From Solibacteraceae bacterium (GTDB taxonomy: Bacteria; Acidobacteriota; Terriglobia; Bryobacterales; Bryobacteraceae): a stretch of 64,000 nt of DNA. The DNA is taken from NCBI GenBank assembly GCA_021324015.1, contig JAJPJX010000159.1, forward strand, positions 62,001 through 126,000, given 5' to 3'. Each line of letters opens with the position of its first letter. Position 1 is the first letter of the stretch. The translations under genes were made by a program, and so were the position numbers. The notes under the pieces are model-generated. The model was not told the DNA's origin. It saw nothing but the letters and a program-made list of their open reading frames with translations, and did no database searches. Positions 9,155-17,519 of this stretch are shown here, piece by piece.

Positions 9155-10042
9155 CTATTTCCGGGCCAGACCCTGGACCAGAATCCTGGCTAGGTCGGCG
9201 ATCAGCAGGGAGCCGACGTTGTCGGGGGAGTAATCGATCTTCGGCATGTCGTCTATGGTGATGGACATGGCGATGCGGCCGCGGGCGGAGTAGACGATGC
9301 CCACGTCGGAGCGCAGGGCATCGAGGGCGCCGGTCTTATTGGCCACGGGCAGGTCTCCCATCTTGCGCCGGATGCCGGTGTTGTCCTGGCAGCGCTTCAG
9401 AATGGCGATCATCTCGCGGGAGGCCTCCGGGCTGACGATCTCGCCGCCCGCAAGTTTTTCGAGGATGGCTACCATGTCGTGCGGGGTGGAGACGCCCAGG
9501 CCGTATTTCTGGTTTTCGGGAAGCCGCCCCGCGGCGGAAAAGCCGGAGGGCGCCTTGAGCTGATTGCCGTCGCCGCGCACTTTCCGCAGCGCCCGCGTGG
9601 CGCGGATGCCGATTTTGTCCAGGTAGGCATTGACGGCGTCGGCGGTAAAGCGCCCCAGGATCATGTTGGTGGCGGTGTTGTCGCTGAGCACGATCATGAG
9701 ATGGACCACGTCGCGGAGGGGCAACTGGACGCCATCGGAGATTTCGCTGCCCAGGATGCCCGATCCGGACACTTTTTCAGCCGCGGTGACGGTCAGCGGC
9801 TCGGTCCAGCGAGCCTGTCCGCGGGCCACCGCGTCAAAAACGGCGAGCAGGATGGGCAGCTTGATGGTGCTGGCGGTGCGAACCGGAGCAGTCTCACGAA
9901 TGCCAACCGACACCCCGGTATCCAGATTCTTGGCGTAGAGGGATACCGTGCCCGTGAAGTTGCCGATCCGCGCGCGGAGGGCTTCCGGCAGCGGCTCGGC
10001 AGCGGCGGCAGCGGCCAGGACAAGGGCCAGGAGGGTGCGCAT
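9155..10042 (-). CDS. Class-A beta-lactamase-fold serine hydrolase lacking the omega-loop Glu
   Basis: A 295-residue exported protein with a short Ala-rich signal peptide (residues 1-16). The class-A active-site motifs are present: S58-T-I-K61 (SxxK), S120-D-N and K236-T-G. The omega-loop ExxLN motif that supplies the deacylating Glu166 in true class-A enzymes is not visible; the corresponding stretch reads RGDGNQLK. This suggests a beta-lactamase-related hydrolase or a penicillin-binding protein that acylates but deacylates poorly, rather than a resistance enzyme. Length and motif spacing otherwise fit class A. The gene stands alone between convergent and co-directional neighbours and shows no resistance cassette context. 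Fold assignment is firm, activity is not. Confidence 0.88.
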   Translation of the reverse strand: MRTLLALVLAAAAAAEPLPEALRARIGNFTGTVSLYAKNLDTGVSVGIRETAPVRTASTIKLPILLAVFDAVARGQARWTEPLTVTAAEKVSGSGILGSEISDGVQLPLRDVVHLMIVLSDNTATNMILGRFTADAVNAYLDKIGIRATRALRKVRGDGNQLKAPSGFSAAGRLPENQKYGLGVSTPHDMVAILEKLAGGEIVSPEASREMIAILKRCQDNTGIRRKMGDLPVANKTGALDALRSDVGIVYSARGRIAMSITIDDMPKIDYSPDNVGSLLIADLARILVQGLARK

Positions 10043-10113
10043 GAGATCGATGATAGACGACGCCGAGGTGCGCTAGCCATGTTTCGTGATCGCGACAGGT
10101 TGCGAGCCCCGAC

Positions 10114-12228
10114 CTAGCGCTCGATCACCACGACCTCGTATTCGTCCAGGTGAGGGAGAACGATTTCGGTCCCACCGCCGGGCGCGCGAGCGGGGCGCAA
10201 CTCGCGCGGCTGCATCAGGGTAAAGACTCTTGCGGGCATGCGGCCGCCGGGCAGGCGGATGCGCAGATTCTCGACCGGAACAATCTGCCGGATGGGCCTT
10301 ACCATCTCGCCGGTATAGTTGATCAAGTGCAGGAGCAGGCGCCGGCCGTGATCCTGCGAGCGGAGCGTCACCTCCATGGAGCGCGGGCCGTTCTCCAGGC
10401 GCACGGGCGCGGGGGTGAGGCGGCTGACGTTTTCGACGATTTGCAGGTGCTCGGCCATGTGGTAGGCGTGGATGGCGCTGTCCAGATCGCCGCTGGAATA
10501 GATCGCCTCGCCGCGGCCATACGGGTGGCGGAGTAGAGCCGGGAGGGAAGAGGGCTGGGGCATGCCCTCGTAGGGTCCGTCGAGGGGCTGCATGAAGCGA
10601 AGCACGGCCCCGGCCTCCCGGGCCAGCACCGGCATGTAGGCCAGCGGGGAAGGCAGGACTTCGCGGCGGACGCCGTCCAGCAGGCCGCCCTGGCTTACGG
10701 GCTGCATGAGATCCCAGTGATGCCGCCCGGCGAGGGGGCCGGCTACGGCGACACCGAAGACGTCGGCCAGCGCAAAATCGGCGCGGCGGACTCCGGCTTC
10801 GTCGTACAGGGAAGTCTCGAGGGTGGCGAACAGCCGGCCTCCCTGGCTGACGAAGCTGCGCAGCCGTTGCGCCGCGGCGCCGCTCATGCAGGCCACATTG
10901 GGCAGGAAGATGGCGGCGTAGCGGCTGAGATCTTCGCGCGCGAGCGAGACATCATCGATGACATCGAATGGTACGCGGGCACTCTCCAACGCATCCGCCA
11001 TGCCGCGAAAGGCCGCGTCCGGATCGCCCGGCATTCCGGCGTGCCCATAGTAGTTGGCGGTGTCATCGGACCAGACCAGGGCGGTGGTGGCTTCCGAGCG
11101 GGTGTCCAGGAAATACCTGGCGTTGTGCGCTACGAAGCGATTCATCGCCACCACGGCTTGCATTTCGGGCACTTTGAGGTCCGGCGGCATCACGCCCATC
11201 CAGACGTTGGCGCCGTTGGCGATGGTCTGCGCGTACATCAGGCGCGTCTCCGGCTCCGGCAGTACGGAAAACGGCCAGGGGCTCTGTTTGGAGGCGCAGA
11301 ACACCACGCGCGGTTTTCCCCCGGCTTGCGTTTCGAGCAGCTTGGCGGCCACGGAGGGCTTCCAGACGGCTTCGCGGGACAGGTCGTCGCGAAGCACTCC
11401 GCCTTCGAATCCGATCAAGTCCTGCTCCCCGGTCAGGTAGCGGTTGAGACGGGCACTGGGCCAGTTGGCCTGGCGGCCTCCTCCGTTCATATAAAAGGCG
11501 ATCTCCGGGTTGACGGAGTGGATCGCCTCGCGGGCATCGTGCAGGAAGTCGCGGAGGCTATTGGCCTGGAACTCAACCAACCTGCGGAAAGCGGGGCCCC
11601 GGCGCAGTTTCTTCGAAGGCATTTCGCCGCCGTAGAGGTTGCGGAATTTGGTCCGGCAAGACTGGCAATAGCAGGTATCGATAGAGAAGATGGGGCCGTC
11701 GAAGAAGATGCCGTCGATCGGGTAGGCCGCCAGGTCGCGCACGACCTGCAGGACCCAGTCGCGCCAAGGGCTGTTCACGCAGAAGTTGGTGCCGACGTTG
11801 TACATGCCGGAGAGCGCGCTGCCGTCCTCGCGGCGCTGCACCCAGTCGGGGTGCCGTTCGGCGAAGGAGGGCTTGTACCAGTGGACGTCGAAATAGACGA
11901 TGACCCGCAGGCCGCGGGCCTTGGCGGCCGGCAGATAGGCGCCCAGGTAATCGGGATTCTGGCGGCGGGCAGCCTTGGTCTTGAAGTACAGGTGGTCGTC
12001 ATCCAGGCCGCCGCGCATGTCGGTGGCCTCGAAGTGCTCCACGTTGTAGCCCTGATCGACCTTCCTGGCGGCCAGTTCCGCGGGCGGGATCCGGATGGTG
12101 AGGCTCAGCGCATTCACCAGGTTGATGATGCGCAGAGGCTCGCGCTGCCACCAGTGCGGGGCGGGTTCGGCCGGGGCGGCGCCGCGCGACAGGGCGCAGA
12201 ACACGGCCGCTAACAGGCACGTGTGCAG
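10114..12228 (-). CDS. Glycoside-hydrolase-like protein with beta-galactosidase trimerisation-type domain; start unclear
   Basis: The frame encodes a likely exported protein of about 700 residues. A TIM-barrel-like N-terminal part includes RVIVYFDVHWYKP and YPIDGIFFDGPI, typical of hypothetical glycosyl-hydrolase domains. A Cys-containing stretch (CYCQSC) follows. The middle contains a class-I glutamine-amidotransferase-like Rossmann segment resembling the beta-galactosidase trimerisation domain (YAAIFLPNVACMSG). The C-terminal region is beta-rich. A signal-peptide-like hydrophobic stretch (FLHTCLLAAVFCAL) begins near 12231, but no ATG, GTG or well-placed TTG stands before it in frame. The boundary given is a CTG; the frame stays open to 12408 inside the divergent kinase gene. 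A small frameshift near the start is possible. The substrate is unknown. Confidence 0.7.
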   Translation of the reverse strand: MHTCLLAAVFCALSRGAAPAEPAPHWWQREPLRIINLVNALSLTIRIPPAELAARKVDQGYNVEHFEATDMRGGLDDDHLYFKTKAARRQNPDYLGAYLPAAKARGLRVIVYFDVHWYKPSFAERHPDWVQRREDGSALSGMYNVGTNFCVNSPWRDWVLQVVRDLAAYPIDGIFFDGPIFSIDTCYCQSCRTKFRNLYGGEMPSKKLRRGPAFRRLVEFQANSLRDFLHDAREAIHSVNPEIAFYMNGGGRQANWPSARLNRYLTGEQDLIGFEGGVLRDDLSREAVWKPSVAAKLLETQAGGKPRVVFCASKQSPWPFSVLPEPETRLMYAQTIANGANVWMGVMPPDLKVPEMQAVVAMNRFVAHNARYFLDTRSEATTALVWSDDTANYYGHAGMPGDPDAAFRGMADALESARVPFDVIDDVSLAREDLSRYAAIFLPNVACMSGAAAQRLRSFVSQGGRLFATLETSLYDEAGVRRADFALADVFGVAVAGPLAGRHHWDLMQPVSQGGLLDGVRREVLPSPLAYMPVLAREAGAVLRFMQPLDGPYEGMPQPSSLPALLRHPYGRGEAIYSSGDLDSAIHAYHMAEHLQIVENVSRLTPAPVRLENGPRSMEVTLRSQDHGRRLLLHLINYTGEMVRPIRQIVPVENLRIRLPGGRMPARVFTLMQPRELRPARAPGGGTEIVLPHLDEYEVVVIER

Positions 12229-12306
12229 GAACCGGCGGGTATTCGAGCTACCATTGAAGTCCGCAGTGAGGATACAGTGATTATACGCCGATTGAGCTGA
12301 CGCTCC

Positions 12307-13665
12307 ATGCGACCACAGCCGTTCGCTTCGACCTATCTCGGTATCGACCTGGGCACTTCCTTCCTGAAGGGCGCCGTGCTGGACCTGGACACGCCGGCGG
12401 TCCGCCACGTGGAGCGGGAGCCATTTCCCGACGTTTTGCCGGGGTTACCGGCGCTGCACCGCGAGTTTGACGCGGAGAAGATCTTCGCGCAGGTGGAGGC
12501 GTTGCTGGAGCGCCTGGCGGCGCACGCACCGGAGTGCCAGGGATTGGTACTGTGCACGCAGATGCACGGGCTGGTGCTGGTCAGCCGGGAGGGCGAGCCT
12601 CTCTCCCACTATCTTTCCTGGGCAGACCAGCGGGCGTCCGGAGAATGCTTCGAGGAGATCTCGCGGCGGATCGGGCCGGAAGAGCGGCGCCAGTTGGGCC
12701 ACGAGTTCCGGGCCAGCCTGCCGCTGGCCATGCTGTTCTGGTTTCGGGAGCACGGCGCGCTGCCGAAGGGGGAGGTGTTTCCGGCATCGCTGGGCGAATA
12801 TGTGGCCGCGCGCCTGTGCCGGGCGCTGCCGGTCTTCGAGGCGACCGACGCGGCGGCCTGCGGGGCGGTCAACCTGGAGACCATGAGCTGGCACGAAGAC
12901 GTGCTGCGCAAACTGGGGCTGGAGAGCCTGCGCTGGCCGCAGATCCGCAAGGCGGGGGAGGCCGTGGGCCGGTGGCGGGGGGCGCCCTGCTTCACGCCGG
13001 TGGGCGATCAACAATGCGCGCTGGTGGGGTCGCTGCTGGCCGAAGGCGAACTGTCACTCAACATCGCCACGGGCTCGCAAGCGGCGCTGATCAGCCCGCG
13101 GCTGGAATTCGGCCAGTACACCACGCGGCCCTACTTCGACGGCCGGTTCCTGAAAACCCTCACGCACATTCCCGGGGGGCGCGCGCTGAACGCGCTGATC
13201 GGGCTACTTACGGAAATGGGCGGCGGCGAAGATCCCTGGGCGTATATCCAGGAAGCTGTCCGGGGTGTTCCCGCGACTGACCTGCGGGCGCACATCGCGT
13301 TTTACCCAGGGCCGTGCGGCGACCGCGGCAAACTCGAAAACTTGCACGAGGGCAATCTCACCGTCGGTCATGTTTTTCGCGCCGCGTTCGAATCCCTGGC
13401 GGCCAACTACCAGGCCTGTGCGGAGCGGCTGGCGCCGCGGGACGAGTGGTCGAGGCTGGTATTCTCGGGCGGGCTGGCGCGGAACCTGGAGGTGCTGCGC
13501 AGCCTCATCATCGAGAGACTGCGAACCGAATGGCGGCTTTCGCCCTCGGCGGAAGACACCATGCTCGGGTTGCTCATCCTGGCCCTGGTCTTCAGCGGGC
13601 GGCAGGACTCGGTACGGGCGGCGACGGAATTCTTCCGCGCGCAGGGGCAAAAGCACCTACAATAG
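12307..13665 (+). CDS. FGGY-family carbohydrate kinase, sedoheptulokinase-like
   Basis: A 452-residue cytoplasmic sugar kinase. The N-terminal phosphate-binding strand is YLGIDLGTSFLKGAVLD, followed by the sugar-binding stretch CTQMHGLVLV and SWADQR. The catalytic Asp of the second domain is in GDQQCALVGS (about residue 235), and the C-terminal adenosine-binding motif is VFSGGLARN. Length is within the FGGY range of 450-520. The GDQQC context resembles sedoheptulokinases more than xylulokinases, but substrate choice cannot be settled by eye. The ATG at 12307 is preceded by only a weak ribosome-binding site. The gene heads a plus-strand run with the UroD-type and TIM-barrel genes, suggesting use of a sugar or sugar-derived metabolite. 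Confidence 0.85.
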   Translation: MRPQPFASTYLGIDLGTSFLKGAVLDLDTPAVRHVEREPFPDVLPGLPALHREFDAEKIFAQVEALLERLAAHAPECQGLVLCTQMHGLVLVSREGEPLSHYLSWADQRASGECFEEISRRIGPEERRQLGHEFRASLPLAMLFWFREHGALPKGEVFPASLGEYVAARLCRALPVFEATDAAACGAVNLETMSWHEDVLRKLGLESLRWPQIRKAGEAVGRWRGAPCFTPVGDQQCALVGSLLAEGELSLNIATGSQAALISPRLEFGQYTTRPYFDGRFLKTLTHIPGGRALNALIGLLTEMGGGEDPWAYIQEAVRGVPATDLRAHIAFYPGPCGDRGKLENLHEGNLTVGHVFRAAFESLAANYQACAERLAPRDEWSRLVFSGGLARNLEVLRSLIIERLRTEWRLSPSAEDTMLGLLILALVFSGRQDSVRAATEFFRAQGQKHLQ

Positions 13666-13683
13666 TTTCGGAGGTGGATATCG

Positions 13684-14853
13684 ATGACCCACCGCGAACG
13701 TGTGCTCGCGGCGCTCGAGCACCGGCAGTCCGACCGCGTGCCCATGGATTTGGGCAGCGCGCGTTTCACCGGAATGGTCAAGCCGGCCTACGAGCATCTT
13801 CGCGCGCATCTGGGGTTCGGAGAGCCCGGACCGATCACCGACCGCATGCAGCAACTGGTGGACATGGACGAACGGGTGTTGCGCTATCTGGACGTGGATG
13901 CGCGGGCCGTCTCCCACGGGTCGCCCGACCACGGCGGGGACCTGGAGTTGGGACCAGGGCGCTACATGGATGAGTGGGGCGTGGTGCGGGTTCAGCCAGC
14001 CGGATGCCCCTATTACGACATGGAGGAGAGCCCGCTGGCCGGAGAGATTTCCGCCCAGAACATCGCGCGTTACCGCTGGCCGGACCCGACCGATCCCGGG
14101 CGGGTGCGCGGCCTGCGGGAAAGGGTCCAGCGGCTCCGTGAGGAGACCGACTACGCGATCATCTTCAACGCCCGCTTCCACCTGGTGCACCAGACGCAGT
14201 ACCTGCGCGGGTTCCACGACTGGTACCTGGATCTGGGCCAGAACCACGACCTGTTCCACGCCCTGATGCAGGGAGTGCTGGAGGTGCTGCTGGAACTCAA
14301 CCGCCGGGCGCTGCGGGAAGTAGGCGACCTGGTGGACATCGTGGCGTTCGGCGACGACGTCGGCCTGCAGGACCGTCCCGTCTGCTCCCCCGCGCTCTAC
14401 CGGCAAATGATCCGGCCGTACCAGGAGCGCATCACCGGCTGCATCCGGGAGCACACAAAGGCCAAGATTCTGTATCACACCTGCGGCTCAGTGTATCGCC
14501 TGATCGACGACTTCATCGGCATTGGCGTCAACGCCCTCAACCCGGTGCAGGTGACTGCGCGCAACATGGAGCCGGAGCGGCTGAAGCGCGAGTTCGGGGA
14601 GCGCATCGCCTTTTGGGGGGGCATCGATTCGCAGCACGTGCTGCCCTACGGCACACCGGAAGACGTGGCGGCCGAAGTGCGGCGCGTCTACCAGATCATG
14701 GGTCCCGGCGGCGGATACGTATTGGCCGCTGTACACAACATCCAGCCGGACGTTCCTCCGGAGAACATCCTGGCCCTGTTTCAGGCCGGGCGCGAATGCA
14801 GAAAGGAAACCCTGTCATGCCGCACCAGCCTTTCGGCCGCCGCGCTTTCCTAG
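13684..14853 (+). CDS. Uroporphyrinogen-decarboxylase-fold (UroD/MtaA-type) protein
   Basis: The protein has 389 residues. It opens MTHRERVLAALEHRQSDRVP, the usual start of UroD-family methyltransferase-like proteins. The motif H265-T-C-G matches the zinc-binding His/Cys site of corrinoid methyltransferases of the MtaA/MtbA type. It is not HemE, which lacks this Cys motif and begins differently. A clear GGAGG ribosome-binding site lies 7-8 bases before the ATG. It follows the sugar kinase by 18 bp and overlaps the next start by about 37 bp, so it is probably in one operon. UroD-fold proteins in soil bacteria often sit beside sugar or aromatic catabolic genes; the methyl donor or substrate here is unknown. 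Confidence 0.85.
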   Translation: MTHRERVLAALEHRQSDRVPMDLGSARFTGMVKPAYEHLRAHLGFGEPGPITDRMQQLVDMDERVLRYLDVDARAVSHGSPDHGGDLELGPGRYMDEWGVVRVQPAGCPYYDMEESPLAGEISAQNIARYRWPDPTDPGRVRGLRERVQRLREETDYAIIFNARFHLVHQTQYLRGFHDWYLDLGQNHDLFHALMQGVLEVLLELNRRALREVGDLVDIVAFGDDVGLQDRPVCSPALYRQMIRPYQERITGCIREHTKAKILYHTCGSVYRLIDDFIGIGVNALNPVQVTARNMEPERLKREFGERIAFWGGIDSQHVLPYGTPEDVAAEVRRVYQIMGPGGGYVLAAVHNIQPDVPPENILALFQAGRECRKETLSCRTSLSAAALS

Positions 14854-15707
14854 GCGTTGCGGGCGCCGGAGCCGCGAGCGCCGCCGCGCGGACCGATGCC
14901 CTGCTTCTGCCGCTGGTCTCGCTGGGGGCCAAGCGCGTCTCGCGCCTGATCGCGGGCGCCAACCCTGTGAACGGCTACTCGCATTGCACCCAGAGGCTCA
15001 GCGAACTGATGGTGCAATATTTCACCGTGGAGCGGACCACGGGGTTCCTGCTCCACTGTGAGCGGCAGGGGATCAATACCTGGCAGTCTTCGTACAGCCC
15101 GAAAGTCCGCGATGCCCTGCGGGCCGCCCGCGAGCAGGGCTCGAAGATCCAGTTCATCTGCCTGACTTCCGGGAGCCACAAGGAGTCGCTGGAGGATGTG
15201 CTGGCGCTCGATCCGATCGCCATCGTGCACCACGGAGGCGTGACCGACCGCCTGTTTCAGGCCGGCACGCCGGAGTTGGTCCGCGACTACGTGAAGCGCG
15301 TGCAGGATCGCGGTATTCCTGTGGGCATCTCCACCCACAACCCGGATTTCCTGGCGCGGATCGAAGATTCGGGCTGGGAGAACCAGTTTTACATGACCTG
15401 CGTGTACAACGTGACGCGCACCAGGGACCAGTTGCAGCAAATGCTGGGCGATCAGCCGCTGGGGGAACTGTTCCTGGCCGGAGATCCGGAGCGGATGCTG
15501 CGGCGTGTGCGGCAAGTGGCCAAGCCCTGCCTGGCCTTCAAGATCCTGGGGGCCGGGCGGCTCTGCGACAACGCCGCCAAAGTGGAACAAGCCTTTGCCT
15601 TTGCGTACCGGAACATCAAGCCAATAGACGGTGTAATTGTGGGTCTGTATCCGGTCTTGTTTGATGAGGTGAAGCAGGATACGGATTTGGCCCGGAAGTA
15701 CGCATAG
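14817..15707 (+). CDS. Tat-exported TIM-barrel protein, aldo/keto-reductase-like
   Basis: The protein has 296 residues from the ATG at 14817, which has an AAAGGA ribosome-binding site and lies inside the end of the UroD-type gene. The N-terminus GRRAFLGVAGAGAASAAA is a twin-arginine signal. The body (KRVSRLIAGANPVNG, then repeating strands such as IQFICLTSGS, IAIVHHGGV and IPVGISTHN) fits a TIM barrel of the aldo/keto-reductase or dehydratase-like kind. The canonical AKR catalytic tetrad could not be located with certainty, so the activity is left open. Export of an AKR-like domain by Tat implies folding, possibly with a cofactor, before translocation. Confidence 0.75.
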   Translation: MPHQPFGRRAFLGVAGAGAASAAARTDALLLPLVSLGAKRVSRLIAGANPVNGYSHCTQRLSELMVQYFTVERTTGFLLHCERQGINTWQSSYSPKVRDALRAAREQGSKIQFICLTSGSHKESLEDVLALDPIAIVHHGGVTDRLFQAGTPELVRDYVKRVQDRGIPVGISTHNPDFLARIEDSGWENQFYMTCVYNVTRTRDQLQQMLGDQPLGELFLAGDPERMLRRVRQVAKPCLAFKILGAGRLCDNAAKVEQAFAFAYRNIKPIDGVIVGLYPVLFDEVKQDTDLARKYA

Positions 15708-15779
15708 GCGCGCGGATTTAACAACTTCGCTCTTGACAAATTGGCGAATAAAAAGCGAAACTGAGCGCTGGAGGAGACG

Positions 15780-16289
15780 ATGGCAATTCGCGACGCCCTG
15801 TTAGCCGAGTTCGATCACGAGATGGCCACCACGCGGCGGGTTTTGGAGCGCTGCCCGGAGGCCAAGTTTGGCTGGAAACCGCACCCCAGATCCTTTGACA
15901 TGGCCTCGCTGGCCACCCACATCGTGAACATGGTGGGGTGGAGCGTGGAGACGATTCAGAAAGATTCCGTGGATATTGCCCCGCCGGGTCAGCCCCCTTA
16001 CAAGGAAGAGCCGGTAACATCCCAGAAGGAATTGCTGGACCGCTTCGACAAGAATGTGGCGGCCGCCCGCGCCGCCATTGCCGGCGCCGAGGACGATCAA
16101 ATGGTTAAGGAGTGGTCGCTACTGAACGGCGGGCAGGTAGCCTTTACCATGCCGCGCGTCGCCGTGCTGCGTACTTTCATCATGAACCACGCCATCCACC
16201 ACAGGGCGCAACTCGGAGTCTATCTACGCTTGAACGACATCCCGGTGCCCAGCAGTTACGGCCCGTCGGCGGACGAATCGCCGATGTAG
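15780..16289 (+). CDS. DinB-family four-helix-bundle protein
   Basis: A 169-residue cytoplasmic protein of the DinB/YfiT superfamily. Putative metal-binding histidines are seen in MASLATHIVNM and in the late helix FIMNHAIHHRAQLGVYLR, the hallmark of the family. Members are metal-dependent; some act as thiol transferases, but most have no assigned reaction. GGAGGAGA is a strong ribosome-binding site 5-9 bases before the ATG. A TTGACA hexamer lies at 15733-15738 but no matching -10 box is evident at the right distance. It is convergent with the PLP enzyme, about 21 bp apart. Confidence 0.88.
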   Translation: MAIRDALLAEFDHEMATTRRVLERCPEAKFGWKPHPRSFDMASLATHIVNMVGWSVETIQKDSVDIAPPGQPPYKEEPVTSQKELLDRFDKNVAAARAAIAGAEDDQMVKEWSLLNGGQVAFTMPRVAVLRTFIMNHAIHHRAQLGVYLRLNDIPVPSSYGPSADESPM

Positions 16290-16310
16290 AAGGGGCGGCC
16301 GAAGCCGACC

Positions 16311-17498
16311 CTATCCCAGCAGTTCCGCAAGGCGGCGGGCGACGATCTTGTGCTCGTCGCCCTGCATCATCCACACGGAAATAGTCATGCCGCGCTCGTC
16401 GCGGGCGAAGATGGCGATGGAGGGGTCGCCCGCCATGAGTTGCTGCGACACCTCGCGGGCGGTCAGCTTGCCTTCCCAATCGAGCTGCACGTGGGGCACG
16501 TGGTTGGCGATTTCGGGCACAACGATGCTGGCCTTTACACCGGGCAGTTTGGACATCACATCGATGATGTGGTTTGCGCGGCTTTCGAGCAGACGCCTCT
16601 CGGCGTCGTGATCCACTTTAAGATAGCGCTCCACGGCGGCGAGCAGGCCGATCATCTCCTCCTTCCCGACTTTCATGCCGCGGCCGATGCCGTCGTGCGG
16701 GCTGATGGCCGGAATGGCAGCTTCGATGAGGTCCTTGCGCCCCAACAGAAGGCCGGAGCACTGCGGCCCCAGGAGCCCTTTGCCGCCGGAGAAGGTCACC
16801 AGGTCAAAACCCTCCTTGACGTACTGTGCCAAGTGCTCGCGGGGTGGAACGTCGGCGGCGGCGTCATTGAAGGTCGGGATGTTGCGCTCTTTGCCGATCT
16901 TGATCCACTCGTCGCGCTTGATCTGCCCTCGGGGCTCGGAGACGTTGGTGAAGTAGAGGACCGCGGTACGGTCGTTGATGGCCGCCATTAGCTCTTCGCG
17001 GGTTTCCACGTGGATGATCTTGGCGCCGGTGACCCGGATCTGAGCCTCGTATCCTACGGCGTGGCTCTTCTGTTGGATGACCTCGTGTTTCAGGCCCGTA
17101 ACATCCGGCAGGCGGTGGAAGTCCTCCATGTTGCCGCGCGCGATGCAGGCGGCGGTGCCCACGGCGATGGCGGAGGCGGCGCCGGCGGTGACCATGGCCG
17201 CGGGGATATCCAGCAGTTCCGCGATCCGGGCGCCGACTTTGCGCTGGAGGTCGGGCAACTGGACGAAATAGCGGGAGGCCTCCTCCATGGCCCGCACCAC
17301 CTCGGGGGGCATGATCGAGCCGCCCAGCACGGTGACCGTGCCGACGCCATTGATCAAAGGCCTGACGCCCAGGCGGGTATACACATTGGCTTCCGCGAAC
17401 GAATTTACCTTGGCGCCGCGAGGCGCGGCCAAAGCCCCGGCCGCCGGCAGAGCCGCCGTGGCCTTCAAGAACCCTCTGCGTGTCGCACGATTCGCCAT
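16311..17498 (-). CDS. Tat-signal SelA/DgaE-type PLP-dependent enzyme
   Basis: A 395-residue fold-type I PLP enzyme of the SelA / D-glucosaminate-6-phosphate ammonia-lyase group. The internal aldimine Lys is K240 in FSGGKGLLGPQ, the family signature. Asp212 in TFNDAAAD probably pairs with the pyridine nitrogen. Unusually, the N-terminus (ANRATRRGFLKATAALPAAG) is a twin-arginine signal, so the enzyme should be exported folded with PLP. An AAGGAGGA ribosome-binding site precedes the ATG closely. It follows the M81 peptidase gene by 21 bp on the same strand, implying a bicistronic unit. The substrate, probably an amino acid or amino sugar acid, is not known. Confidence 0.87.
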   Translation of the reverse strand: MANRATRRGFLKATAALPAAGALAAPRGAKVNSFAEANVYTRLGVRPLINGVGTVTVLGGSIMPPEVVRAMEEASRYFVQLPDLQRKVGARIAELLDIPAAMVTAGAASAIAVGTAACIARGNMEDFHRLPDVTGLKHEVIQQKSHAVGYEAQIRVTGAKIIHVETREELMAAINDRTAVLYFTNVSEPRGQIKRDEWIKIGKERNIPTFNDAAADVPPREHLAQYVKEGFDLVTFSGGKGLLGPQCSGLLLGRKDLIEAAIPAISPHDGIGRGMKVGKEEMIGLLAAVERYLKVDHDAERRLLESRANHIIDVMSKLPGVKASIVVPEIANHVPHVQLDWEGKLTAREVSQQLMAGDPSIAIFARDERGMTISVWMMQGDEHKIVARRLAELLG

Positions 17499-17519
17499 CT
17501 TTTCCTCCTTGACTGCTTT

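Noticed and set aside
9155-10042. Beta-lactam resistance gene
   Set aside because: The omega-loop Glu needed for turnover is not visible and there is no resistance context.
10717-12213. 498-codon plus-strand open frame
   Set aside because: It is antisense to the glycoside-hydrolase-like gene and shows no recognisable protein motifs.
13684-14853. Assignment as HemE (uroporphyrinogen decarboxylase proper)
   Set aside because: The HTCG zinc motif and N-terminal block fit the methyltransferase-type branch of the UroD fold, and no haem genes are nearby.
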